Positions 1-7,348 of a stretch of DNA of 12,736 bases are shown piece by piece. The notes under the pieces were generated by a model. It was not told the DNA's origin, did not search any database, and saw only the letters and a list, made by a program, of their open reading frames with translations. Position 1 is the stretch's first letter, and each line of letters begins with the position of its first letter. Source of the stretch: CAZTLE01 sp964614415 (GTDB lineage: Bacteria > Bacteroidota > Bacteroidia > Flavobacteriales > Flavobacteriaceae); NCBI GenBank assembly GCA_964614415.1, contig CAZTLE010000115.1:1-12736 (forward strand), in the 5' to 3' direction. The position numbers and the translations under genes are program-made.

Positions 1-2511
1 GGACACCTGTTCACGCAAACAAATCCGGTTCGGGAGCGAAGAAAATATACGCCTACGCTTGAAATTGAGAATTTTCAACTTTCCGAAGACGACCTCAATA
101 CAACATTCAGGGCCGGAGAGGTTCTTGGTATCGGAGAGGCCACCCTCGAAACCATTCTTGCCCACTTAAACAGTATTTACTGTGATTCCATAGGGGTCGA
201 ATACATGTATATTCGAGATCCTGAAGAGATCAAATGGATTCAGAATAAACTCAATATAAACGACAATCAGCCCAGGTTTTCACCCGAACAAAAGAAGCAC
301 ATCCTCAAAAAGTTGAATGAGGCTGTTTCGTTTGAAACCTTTCTCCACAAGAAGTATGTGGGCCAAAAGCGCTTTTCTTTGGAAGGAGGCGAAAGCCTTA
401 TTCCCGCGCTGGATGCCCTCGTGGAAGGGGCAGCCGAGAAGGGCGTGGAAGAATTCGTGATGGGAATGGCACACCGCGGCCGACTCAGTACCCTTACCAA
501 TATCTTCGGAAAAAGCGCCAAAGACATTTTTAGCGAGTTTGATGGAAAGGACTACCAGGCAGAAGAAGGTTTCGACGGAGATGTGAAATACCACCTGGGA
601 TGGACCTCCAAGCGAAAAACCGCCTCCGGAAAAGAGATCAACCTGAACATTGCTCCCAATCCGTCACACCTTGAGACGGTAGGAGCCGTTGTACAGGGGA
701 TTGCCCGTGCCAAGCAGGACCGCTATCACAAAGAAAATATATCCAAAGTACTTCCCATCGTCGTGCATGGTGATGCAGCCATTGCAGGACAGGGATTGGT
801 CTATGAAGTAGTTCAAATGGCCCAACTGGACGGCTATCGTACCGGAGGGACCATTCATATCGTGGTGAATAATCAGATTGGATTTACCACCAACTATTTG
901 GACGCCCGGTCCTCTACCTATTGCACAGATGTGGGTAAAGTGACGCTCTCTCCCGTATTGCACATTAATGCCGATGATGCCGAAGCAGTAGTCCACGCAA
1001 TGACCTTTGCCCTCGATTTCAGAATGGAGTTCGGGCGCGATGTGTTTATTGATTTACTCGGGTATCGAAAGTACGGACACAACGAAGGGGATGAGCCGCG
1101 ATTCACACAGCCGAAGCTGTACAAAGCCATTTCCAAGCACAAGAATCCAAGGGATATCTATGCCGACAAACTGGTCGCCGAGGGTGTAATTGAAGCCGGA
1201 TACGCCAAGAAACTGGAAAAAGAATATCAGGACGGGCTGGAAGAAAATCTGGAAGATTCTCGAAAAGAAGATAAGACCGAGATCACCGAGATCATGCAAA
1301 AGGAATGGGAAGGATTTGAGTATTCGGCAGATGGCGAGATGGTGAAGGCTGTGGATACCAGTTTCCCGCTGGATCAGCTGACCACGATTGCCGAAGTGAT
1401 CACAAAACTTCCGGAAGACAAGAAGTTCCTCAATAAAATATCAAAGCTCATTGCCGGGCGCCATAAGATGTACTTTGAGTCGAATAGCCTGGATTGGGCC
1501 ATGGCCGAATTGCTCGCATATGGTTCCCTGCTTTCCGAAGGATTTGATGTCCGTATCACGGGTCAGGATGTGGAGCGTGGTACGTTCTCGCACAGACATG
1601 CCGTGGTCAAAGTGGAAGAAAGCGAAGAAGAGGTGGTGTTGCTCAATCAGTTATCGGAAGACCAGGGTGATTTTTACATATACAATTCCCTGCTTTCCGA
1701 ATATGGCGTGGTAGGATTCGACTACGGATACGCCATGGCAAGTCCCAAGACACTCACCATTTGGGAGGCGCAATTCGGGGACTTCAGCAATGGAGCTCAG
1801 ATAATGATCGATCAGTACATTTCTGCTGCCGAAGACAAGTGGAAATTACAGAACGGGTTGGTGATGTTGCTTCCGCACGGTTATGAAGGACAGGGAGCCG
1901 AACATTCCTCTGCGCGTATGGAGCGCTACCTGCAAATGTGTGCGGTGGACAATATGTTTGTGGCCGATTGTACAACCCCGGCCAATATGTTCCACTTGTT
2001 GAGAAGACAGATGAAAGTGGGCTATCGCAAGCCGCTTATCGTATTTACCCCAAAGAGTTTACTTCGTCATGCAAAGGCCGTTTCGACCAAAGAAGAGTTT
2101 GCCAATGGAAGTTTCCAAATGGTAATCGACGATGCAGAAGTAAAGGCCGACAAAGTTAAAAGCCTCGTATTCGTAACCGGGAAGTTTTACTACGACTTGT
2201 TGGAGAAACGCGAAGAACTGAAACGGGACGATGTCGCCCTCGTACGCATAGAACAGTTGTTCCCGCTACCTGTAGAGGAATTAAGAGGTATAATAGCCAA
2301 ATACAAAAATGCAACGGATGTTGTTTGGGCACAGGAAGAACCGCGAAACATGGGCGCCTATGCACACCTCATGATGCATTTTGAAGAAGCCCGAAATTTC
2401 AGAGTGTGCAGTCGTAAGATGTATGCTGCTCCCGCATCGGGTAGTGCATTGCGATCCAAACAACGACATCAACGAGTAATAGAAAGCGTATTTCAGATAC
2501 CAAAAAAATAA
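1..2511 (+). CDS. sucA: 2-oxoglutarate dehydrogenase E1 component, 5' partial
   Basis: Thiamine-diphosphate-dependent E1 subunit of the 2-oxoglutarate dehydrogenase complex. It decarboxylates 2-oxoglutarate and passes the succinyl group to the lipoyl arm of E2 in the cytosolic TCA cycle. The reading frame is open from base 1 (GHLFTQTNPVRERR...), so the ATG at 205 is internal and about 90 N-terminal residues lie outside the window; 836 residues are visible. Visible-protein numbering: the family motif MGMAHRGRL lies at about 155-163, the ThDP/Mg motif starts at G257-D258-A259 and ends at N290-N291, and the C-terminal half carries LPHGYEGQGAEHSSARMER and the PKSLLRH segment. All are standard for OGDH E1 and set it apart from pyruvate dehydrogenase E1. 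sucB starts 31 bases downstream on the same strand, so the two are almost certainly co-transcribed. No frameshift or missing key residue was seen. Confidence 0.97.
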   Translation, partial: GHLFTQTNPVRERRKYTPTLEIENFQLSEDDLNTTFRAGEVLGIGEATLETILAHLNSIYCDSIGVEYMYIRDPEEIKWIQNKLNINDNQPRFSPEQKKHILKKLNEAVSFETFLHKKYVGQKRFSLEGGESLIPALDALVEGAAEKGVEEFVMGMAHRGRLSTLTNIFGKSAKDIFSEFDGKDYQAEEGFDGDVKYHLGWTSKRKTASGKEINLNIAPNPSHLETVGAVVQGIARAKQDRYHKENISKVLPIVVHGDAAIAGQGLVYEVVQMAQLDGYRTGGTIHIVVNNQIGFTTNYLDARSSTYCTDVGKVTLSPVLHINADDAEAVVHAMTFALDFRMEFGRDVFIDLLGYRKYGHNEGDEPRFTQPKLYKAISKHKNPRDIYADKLVAEGVIEAGYAKKLEKEYQDGLEENLEDSRKEDKTEITEIMQKEWEGFEYSADGEMVKAVDTSFPLDQLTTIAEVITKLPEDKKFLNKISKLIAGRHKMYFESNSLDWAMAELLAYGSLLSEGFDVRITGQDVERGTFSHRHAVVKVEESEEEVVLLNQLSEDQGDFYIYNSLLSEYGVVGFDYGYAMASPKTLTIWEAQFGDFSNGAQIMIDQYISAAEDKWKLQNGLVMLLPHGYEGQGAEHSSARMERYLQMCAVDNMFVADCTTPANMFHLLRRQMKVGYRKPLIVFTPKSLLRHAKAVSTKEEFANGSFQMVIDDAEVKADKVKSLVFVTGKFYYDLLEKREELKRDDVALVRIEQLFPLPVEELRGIIAKYKNATDVVWAQEEPRNMGAYAHLMMHFEEARNFRVCSRKMYAAPASGSALRSKQRHQRVIESVFQIPKK

Positions 2512-2542
2512 TTAGCAAAAGGCAACGTAAAATACAAACAGT

Positions 2543-3751
2543 ATGGCGTTAGAAATGAAAGTCCCCTCCCCGGGAGAATCCATCACCGAAGTCGAAATAG
2601 CCCAGTGGCTTGTCGAAGACGGCGATTATGTTGAAAAAGATCAGGCGATCGCCGAGGTGGATAGTGACAAAGCAACGTTGGAACTTCCGGCCGAAGCCAG
2701 TGGTGTCATCACACTGAAAGCAGAAGAGGGTGATACCGTTGCGGTTGGGGATGTCGTATGCCTCATCGATACCGAGGCAGCACGTCCGGAAGGAGCAGAG
2801 GCTCCTGCCGAAACAAAAGAAGAGCCTAAGGCCGAACCCAAAAAGGAGGAGAAAGCACCGGCCAAAGAGTCGTATGCAACCGGAACGCCTTCACCGGCCG
2901 CCAGGAAAATACTGGATGAGAAAGGTATTGATCCGGCTACCGTTTCAGGAACGGGACGTGATGGCCGAATCACCAAAGACGATGCCGTAAAAGCGACCCC
3001 ATCGATGGGAACACCGGGAGCCGGAAACAGAGGCTCCGAAAGAAAAAAGCTTTCCATGTTACGTCGCCGGGTGGCAGAACGTCTGGTTTCCGCTAAGAAT
3101 GAAACAGCCATGCTCACTACGTTCAACGAGGTGGACATGACCCCGATCTTCGATCTGCGTAAGGAATACAAGGAATCGTTCAAGGCGAAACACGGAGTGA
3201 GCCTTGGGTTTATGTCCTTCTTCACCAAGGCCGTAGTTCGTGCCCTGGGACTATACCCGGATGTGAATTCCATGATCGACGGGGATTATAAGATCACCTA
3301 CGACTTTATGGACATCTCAATAGCAGTGTCCGGTCCAAAAGGGCTTATGGTGCCTGTGATCCGAAATGCAGAGAACCTTACTTTCAGGGGTGTTGAAAGT
3401 GAAGTGAAGCGACTGGCGATACGCGCACGTGACGGACAGATCACCGTAGACGAAATGACCGGTGGTACCTTTACCATCTCAAACGGTGGTGTTTTCGGAA
3501 GTATGTTATCTACCCCTATTATCAACCCTCCACAGTCCGGTATCCTCGGTATGCACAATATTGTGGAACGTCCCATTGCGAAGGACGGTCAGGTGGTGAT
3601 TGCTCCCATTATGTTTGTTGCCCTGTCGTACGATCATCGCATCATCGATGGAAGGGAATCTGTAGGGTTCCTGGTAGCGGTAAAAGAAGCACTCGAGAAT
3701 CCGGTAGAGCTTCTTATGGACAATGATATTAAGAAGGCGCTAGAGCTGTAG
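2543..3751 (+). CDS. sucB: Dihydrolipoamide succinyltransferase (E2 of OGDH complex)
   Basis: E2 core of the 2-oxoglutarate dehydrogenase complex; it transfers the succinyl group from lipoyl-lysine to CoA. The 402-residue length is typical. Domains in order: one N-terminal lipoyl domain (about 2-78) with the lipoylated lysine K43 in EVDSDKATLE; an Ala/Pro/Glu/Lys-rich flexible linker (about 80-110); a peripheral-subunit-binding domain (about 115-150, TPSPAARKILDEKGID...GTGRDGRITKDD); and the catalytic acyltransferase domain (about 170-402) with the active-site motif SYDHRIIDG (H365, D369). A single lipoyl domain and the neighbouring sucA support SucB over the pyruvate dehydrogenase E2. The ATG at 2543 starts directly before the lipoyl domain; no Shine-Dalgarno is seen. 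The gene is followed after 26 bases by a strong hairpin terminator. Confidence 0.97.
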   Translation: MALEMKVPSPGESITEVEIAQWLVEDGDYVEKDQAIAEVDSDKATLELPAEASGVITLKAEEGDTVAVGDVVCLIDTEAARPEGAEAPAETKEEPKAEPKKEEKAPAKESYATGTPSPAARKILDEKGIDPATVSGTGRDGRITKDDAVKATPSMGTPGAGNRGSERKKLSMLRRRVAERLVSAKNETAMLTTFNEVDMTPIFDLRKEYKESFKAKHGVSLGFMSFFTKAVVRALGLYPDVNSMIDGDYKITYDFMDISIAVSGPKGLMVPVIRNAENLTFRGVESEVKRLAIRARDGQITVDEMTGGTFTISNGGVFGSMLSTPIINPPQSGILGMHNIVERPIAKDGQVVIAPIMFVALSYDHRIIDGRESVGFLVAVKEALENPVELLMDNDIKKALEL

Positions 3752-3777
3752 CTCCGTCGTATTCCAATCCTATAAAA

Positions 3778-3840
3778 AACGAAACCCTCCATAGCTGGTC
3801 CCCGAGTAATATCGAAGGGTGGCTAAGGAGGGTTTTCGTT
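3778..3840. terminator. Bidirectional intrinsic terminator between converging operons
   Basis: A left arm AACGAAACCCTCC (3778-3790) pairs with GGAGGGTTTTCGTT (3827-3840) with one bulged base, and the stem continues inward (ATAGC with GCTAA, one mismatch) to a loop of about 25 bases. The + strand exits through TTTTCGTTTGG. The - strand exits through GGGTTTCGTTTTTTATA, which is a better U-tract. It lies between sucB (+) and the - strand series ending at 3899, so it can end both transcripts. Confidence 0.8.
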
Positions 3841-3882
3841 TGGTTAATTAGTTGAAATTAACTTAAACTCACTTTACTATTA

Positions 3883-3913
3883 TTATGATACAAAGTATTT
3901 ATGATACAAAGTA
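3883..3913. repeat. 15-bp tandem direct repeat over the end of the small membrane gene
   Basis: TTATGATACAAAGTA occurs at 3883-3897 and again at 3899-3913, separated by one base. On the - strand the second copy encodes the last four residues plus stop (Y F V S stop) of the 43-aa gene; the first copy repeats the same sequence immediately after the stop. This looks like a short replication-slippage duplication of the gene's tail. Confidence 0.85.
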
Positions 3914-4030
3914 GCTAACGATATTCAGCAAGACGGTACAAATTACAGTGATGGTAAGCAAGGTCACAACCACTTTATCCGACTTGCGTTTTTTCGCTCT
4001 ATCTCCTCTCAATAACAATGAATCTTTCAT
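3899..4030 (-). CDS. Small single-pass membrane protein, 43 aa (hypothetical)
   Basis: Reading the - strand from the ATG at 4030 gives a 43-residue protein. It begins MKDSLLLRGDRAKKRKSDK and continues with an uninterrupted hydrophobic stretch of about 23 residues (VVVTLLTITVIC...NIVSYFVS) running to the TAA at 3899-3901. A basic N-terminus directly before a single membrane helix predicts an N-in inner-membrane peptide. It is the last gene of the - strand series, 85 bases after the response-regulator stop, with a perfect 16-bp palindrome between them. The last 15 bases, including the stop, are repeated in tandem just downstream. No family is recognised. The length, composition and placement look like a real small gene, but coding status is inferred. 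Confidence 0.55.
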   Translation of the reverse strand: MKDSLLLRGDRAKKRKSDKVVVTLLTITVICTVLLNIVSYFVS

Positions 4031-4065
4031 ATTATAAAAGTCCTAAAACCACGGGAAATATGAAA

Positions 4066-4081
4066 TACGTGTTAACACGTA
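4066..4081. promoter_or_regulatory. Perfect 16-bp palindrome (candidate operator)
   Basis: TACGTGTTAACACGTA is its own reverse complement. Two further pairs match outside one mismatched pair on each side. It lies 36 bases upstream of the 43-aa gene's ATG and 34 bases after the response-regulator stop. A dimeric regulator site is plausible. A weak hairpin (6-bp stem, TTAA loop) is the alternative; no good U-run follows on either strand. Confidence 0.45.
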
Positions 4082-4115
4082 ATTTAATTACGGTAATCGC
4101 GGCACGCCGTTACGG

Positions 4116-4748
4116 TTAAAGCAGCTTATCGTGATGTTCTTTGGCCCAAATAAGCAAACTATTGGTCTTTGGTTCGAGATCTAACTTGGTGATTATGTTG
4201 CTTCTGTGCTTCTCCACGGTGCGGTAGGAAATGAAAAGCATGGAGGCGATCTCCTTGTTGGTCTTGTCCCTCGCAATGAGTTTAAGGATCTTCTTTTCAG
4301 ACGGAGTGAGCAGTTGCAACACATCGTCTTCCACCTTGTCCTCCCCGAGCAGGGCTTTTATTTTCGGACTGAAATACGGTTCACCCCTGGAGACGGTTTC
4401 CAGGCAATTGTCGATCTCTTCCAGTGCGAATTCTTTTAAAATGTATCCGAAGATATTGAGCTCCTGCGCCTGCTGGTAGAGTTCTTTCTCTTTGTGCAGC
4501 GTAATGAGCACGATCTTCGTGTCCATATTGTTGCTTCGGCATTTCCGGGCGATTTCCAAGCCGGACATGAAAGGCATCTGAATGTCCAGGATCGCAATGT
4601 CCGGGGTCAGTTTCGCAATTAGGTTATAGGCTTCACGACCGTTATTCCCGGACCCGATCAGATTGTAGTTCTTTTCAAGCAGGAAATCGTTGAGCCCCTT
4701 CAGCAGAAGCGGATGGTCGTCGGCGGTAATTATGGAGCTCTTTATCAT
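4116..4748 (-). CDS. NarL/FixJ-family response regulator
   Basis: A 210-residue two-component response regulator. The N-terminal receiver domain (about 3-120) has the acidic pair D10-D11, the phospho-acceptor D55 in AILDIQMP, T83 and K105 at the usual signalling positions. The C-terminal LuxR-type helix-turn-helix (about 146-205) shows LTPSEKKILKLIARDKTNKE, then TVEKHRSNI in the recognition region. Both domains have normal length and all key residues. It starts 28 bases after the stop of the sensor kinase gene on the same strand, so the two form a cognate pair. The kinase is of the HisKA_3 class, which usually partners with NarL-type regulators. Targets cannot be read from the sequence; the palindrome just downstream is one candidate site. 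Confidence 0.93.
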   Translation of the reverse strand: MIKSSIITADDHPLLLKGLNDFLLEKNYNLIGSGNNGREAYNLIAKLTPDIAILDIQMPFMSGLEIARKCRSNNMDTKIVLITLHKEKELYQQAQELNIFGYILKEFALEEIDNCLETVSRGEPYFSPKIKALLGEDKVEDDVLQLLTPSEKKILKLIARDKTNKEIASMLFISYRTVEKHRSNIITKLDLEPKTNSLLIWAKEHHDKLL

Positions 4749-4776
4749 GGTTCAAAGATTTGGGAACGTGTTATAG

Positions 4777-6813
4777 CTACACCGGGAACTGGAATTCTAT
4801 CGAAGTTCCGGTGTTTCGGCTGGATTCTACGCGCATTTGTCCGTTGAGGAACTTGGTGCGCTCCAGCAGTGTTTTGAGTCCTAGCGATTTCACATTTCGG
4901 ACTTTTTCAGAAAAATCAAATCCTGTGCCATTGTCTCGAATCGAAATGGTGATGGCATTGGCAAGTTTCTTAATAGAGACTTTCCCTGCTTCGGCACTGG
5001 CGTGTTTAATAATATTACTGAGGCTTTCCTGAACTATACGATAGATATTCACCTCCTGTTCGGCCGAGAACAGGTCGTCTATATTGTCTATTTCCGAAGA
5101 AATGAACAGGGTGGTGTTCTCATCAATTTGCCGCAAAGTATGTTCGATGGCCTTGGTGATCCCCATCTCCTGAAGCTGAAACGGATGCAAGTCCCTGGAA
5201 ATTGCGCGGACTTCTTCGATGGTAGTGTCGACCATACTCCGGGTTTCCGAATCATCACTGGATATCAGTCTGTTCTTAATTACCAGCAACCGTTGCCCGA
5301 GACCGTCATGCAGATCTTTGGAAATTCGCATCCGCTCCTCTTCCTGGGACACCAGCAGGTCCTGACTGAATCGCTCCTGAAGTCGTTTTTTGTTCTTGAG
5401 GTGCAGCTGATTTCGGTACAACAAGATCATTCCGAAGAGCAGGAAAAGGGAAACACTGCTAAAAACAATGAGTTTGCGAAAAGCTTCGTTGTCTTTTTCC
5501 AGAAGCTGAATACTGCTGTTCTTGGCCACCAGTTCCTTCTCTTGCTTTTCGGTTTCATACAGGGTTTGATAATACGCCAGCGAATTCGCGGTGCTCTTGT
5601 TATATATGGAATCCTTGAGACGGGAGTAGGCATTTTTGTTCTCGAGGCTCTTCTTATACTCGCCACGGGCTTCGTAAATATCGGCCAGAGAACTATGGGC
5701 GTCGATAATGTCGTCCCCATAGTCGAGCGCGATGGCATTTTCCAGACGCTTCAGTCCGTAGGTCAGGGCGTTGTCATAGTCCTTCACGGCAAAATAGTAG
5801 GTGGACTGCCCCCGGTTATAATGGCTTTCTCCAAGCAGGTCCTGCCCGCTATTCTTCCAGTTCTCTTCCATCATCTCCACGTAGTCTGCTGCGGTGTCAA
5901 AGTCCCTGTCCTCACAGTAAAATTCGATCAGAGCCGAGTAGATATACATGGGATCGGACCCGTCCTGCTTTCCGGTTTTCGGCTTGCGCAGGCGTTCGGC
6001 CGCTTTTAAGAGGAATTCCTTTTGCTGCGCCCGGTCGCCCAGTTTCTTGTAGTCCAATGCCTGGTTGTAGTATTCCGTAAGCAGGTGGTGGTCGAGTTTT
6101 AGTTCTTCGATCTTGCTGATGTTCTTTTCCCGTTCTGAAATAGCTTTTTCCAGGAAGCCGTTCATACTGTACATGATCGTTATTCCCTGTTGTGCATAGA
6201 ACATGTATTCATAATCGCCCAGGGTCTCGAAAAGTTGGTAGGCATTTTTATAATTCTCCCCCGCAGGAACAAACTGATTGAGATTGGAGTAGGCCTGTCC
6301 GTTAAACAAATAGGCGTCGGCCAGGTATAATGAATCACGATGTGTAAATACCGGAATGCTCTTGAAACTTTCGATGGCTTTTTGATAATCCAGAACGGCC
6401 TCGCTCAGGTCGAGCCTGTAGTTGGCCCCACCGCGTTTTAAATACACTCTTCCCAGGATGGACGGATCGTCGATCTTGTATTTATGCATCAGGACCCCAT
6501 CCACAATTTTGAGGGTGCGAGCCGGGTCATTCTTCACCACCGTGAGCGTATATCCCAGGGAAATCACCTTGCGTGCCGCCGCTTCTATACTATCCAGTTC
6601 CCTGGCGAGCTCAATGTAATCGATACAATAAGAAACAAAGGTGTCGTTGTCCTTTCGGTAGGACATGGACGTCACCGAGTCCATTGCCACGAGCCGGTCT
6701 AATGGGTCGGATGCCGTATCGGCGGTTATCATATAATCTTCTATGCGCTGCCCAAGGAGGGTACAGGAGAACAGACAGCAAAGAGAAAGAGATACTATTG
6801 CCTTTCTATGCAT
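4777..6813 (-). CDS. TPR-containing sensor histidine kinase (HisKA_3 / HATPase_c)
   Basis: A 678-residue membrane sensor kinase. A hydrophobic leader (about 1-21, ending CTLLGQ) exports the N-terminal half. Residues about 30-395 are helical TPR-like repeats rich in Tyr/Ala/Leu, followed by a coiled-coil-like stretch (about 400-445), one membrane helix (about 448-466, VFSSVSLFLLFGMILLY), a HisKA_3 dimerisation domain with the phospho-accepting H502 in SKDLHDGLGQ, and a HATPase_c domain with the N-box around E596/N600 (VQESLSNIIKHA), D627 in RDNGTGF, and GLKTLLERTKFLNG. Catalytic residues look intact. This layout (signal, TPR, TM, NarL-class kinase) is common in Bacteroidota; the ligand of the TPR sensor is unknown. 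It lies 49 bases after the aspartyl protease gene and 28 bases before the response regulator, so the three probably share a transcript. The long open frames on the opposite strand are shadows. Confidence 0.93.
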   Translation of the reverse strand: MHRKAIVSLSLCCLFSCTLLGQRIEDYMITADTASDPLDRLVAMDSVTSMSYRKDNDTFVSYCIDYIELARELDSIEAAARKVISLGYTLTVVKNDPARTLKIVDGVLMHKYKIDDPSILGRVYLKRGGANYRLDLSEAVLDYQKAIESFKSIPVFTHRDSLYLADAYLFNGQAYSNLNQFVPAGENYKNAYQLFETLGDYEYMFYAQQGITIMYSMNGFLEKAISEREKNISKIEELKLDHHLLTEYYNQALDYKKLGDRAQQKEFLLKAAERLRKPKTGKQDGSDPMYIYSALIEFYCEDRDFDTAADYVEMMEENWKNSGQDLLGESHYNRGQSTYYFAVKDYDNALTYGLKRLENAIALDYGDDIIDAHSSLADIYEARGEYKKSLENKNAYSRLKDSIYNKSTANSLAYYQTLYETEKQEKELVAKNSSIQLLEKDNEAFRKLIVFSSVSLFLLFGMILLYRNQLHLKNKKRLQERFSQDLLVSQEEERMRISKDLHDGLGQRLLVIKNRLISSDDSETRSMVDTTIEEVRAISRDLHPFQLQEMGITKAIEHTLRQIDENTTLFISSEIDNIDDLFSAEQEVNIYRIVQESLSNIIKHASAEAGKVSIKKLANAITISIRDNGTGFDFSEKVRNVKSLGLKTLLERTKFLNGQMRVESSRNTGTSIEFQFPV

Positions 6814-6862
6814 ACATTCAGGGTCACGGGGAGTCTTGTTAAAAGTACTAAAAAAATTGAAC

Positions 6863-7300
6863 CTACTTCACATAGAGCACGTTGCGGCCGTAATCGATCA
6901 CGGCGCGTAATTTCTTTAGGAGGTCGGCTCCCAAAATACCCTGAACCGGTAATTCGTTTACCTGGGTCAGCGCCTCGTTGATATGGTAGAGGTCAAAAAG
7001 GATAAAATCTACATTTCGAAGCGATCGCCCCCCAACGGTGAGGTCGTTATCCCGGGCAATGCGGGTTTCCATATTGGTGGCTCCCGCACCGGACGCTTTG
7101 ATCTCACTGGCTTCGCTGTTCAGTCCAAAATGAGTTACGCTGTCCAGGCCAATGCAACTGGTGGAAGCTCCTGTGTCCAGGATGAATTCTCCCCGGATTC
7201 CATTAATGCGAATGGTAAGCTTGAAATGGCCTGTTTCAAGCTTTCGGAGGGGTATGCGGAAAAATTTCTTGGATTCGAGTAAAGTGCGAAGGTCCGTCAA
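6863..7300 (-). CDS. Retropepsin-like aspartyl protease, probable TTG start
   Basis: Small aspartyl protease-like protein (retropepsin/clan AA fold). The catalytic motif ILDTGAS has its Asp at residue 42 if the start is the TTG at 7300, giving 145 residues. A second conserved block, NELPVQGILGADLLKK, is near the C-terminus and is typical of single-domain retroviral-type proteases that act as homodimers. The frame extends upstream to an ATG at 7372, but that lies inside tatD and adds a Cys-rich, unlikely N-terminus (MCMCVGKHGC). No ATG occurs between it and the motif, and TTG at 7300 gives a plausible start (M-TDLRTLLESKKFF). No signal peptide is seen, suggesting a cytosolic protein. It is followed after 49 bases by the sensor kinase gene. 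Whether it functions with the two-component system is unknown. Confidence 0.8.
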   Translation of the reverse strand: MTDLRTLLESKKFFRIPLRKLETGHFKLTIRINGIRGEFILDTGASTSCIGLDSVTHFGLNSEASEIKASGAGATNMETRIARDNDLTVGGRSLRNVDFILFDLYHINEALTQVNELPVQGILGADLLKKLRAVIDYGRNVLYVK

Positions 7301-7309
7301 AGCGTATTT

Positions 7310-7343
7310 TTTGTAAAGATAGCTAACAAAATAATTAGATTTG
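7310..7343 (+). promoter_or_regulatory. Bacteroidota-type promoter of tatD, short or leaderless transcript
   Basis: TTTG at 7310-7313 and TAGATTTG at 7336-7343 match the Bacteroidota -33 (TTTG) and -7 (TAnnTTTG) consensus with a 22-base spacer. The tatD ATG is at 7349-7351, so transcription would start at or within a few bases of the start codon. The same 48-bp interval must hold the - strand promoter for the divergent protease gene, for which only weak matches are visible. Confidence 0.65.
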
Positions 7344-7348
7344 CACCC

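Noticed and set aside
205..207. ATG at 205 as the start of sucA
   Set aside because: The frame is open to base 1 and encodes family-typical OGDH E1 sequence upstream of this Met.
2641..3273. 210-codon - strand open frame
   Set aside because: Antisense to sucB with a composition (Ser/Ala-rich) that mirrors the sucB linker; a shadow.
5002..6009. 335-codon + strand open frame
   Set aside because: Lies wholly antisense to the histidine kinase, whose domains and catalytic residues are intact; no recognisable domain in the shadow frame.
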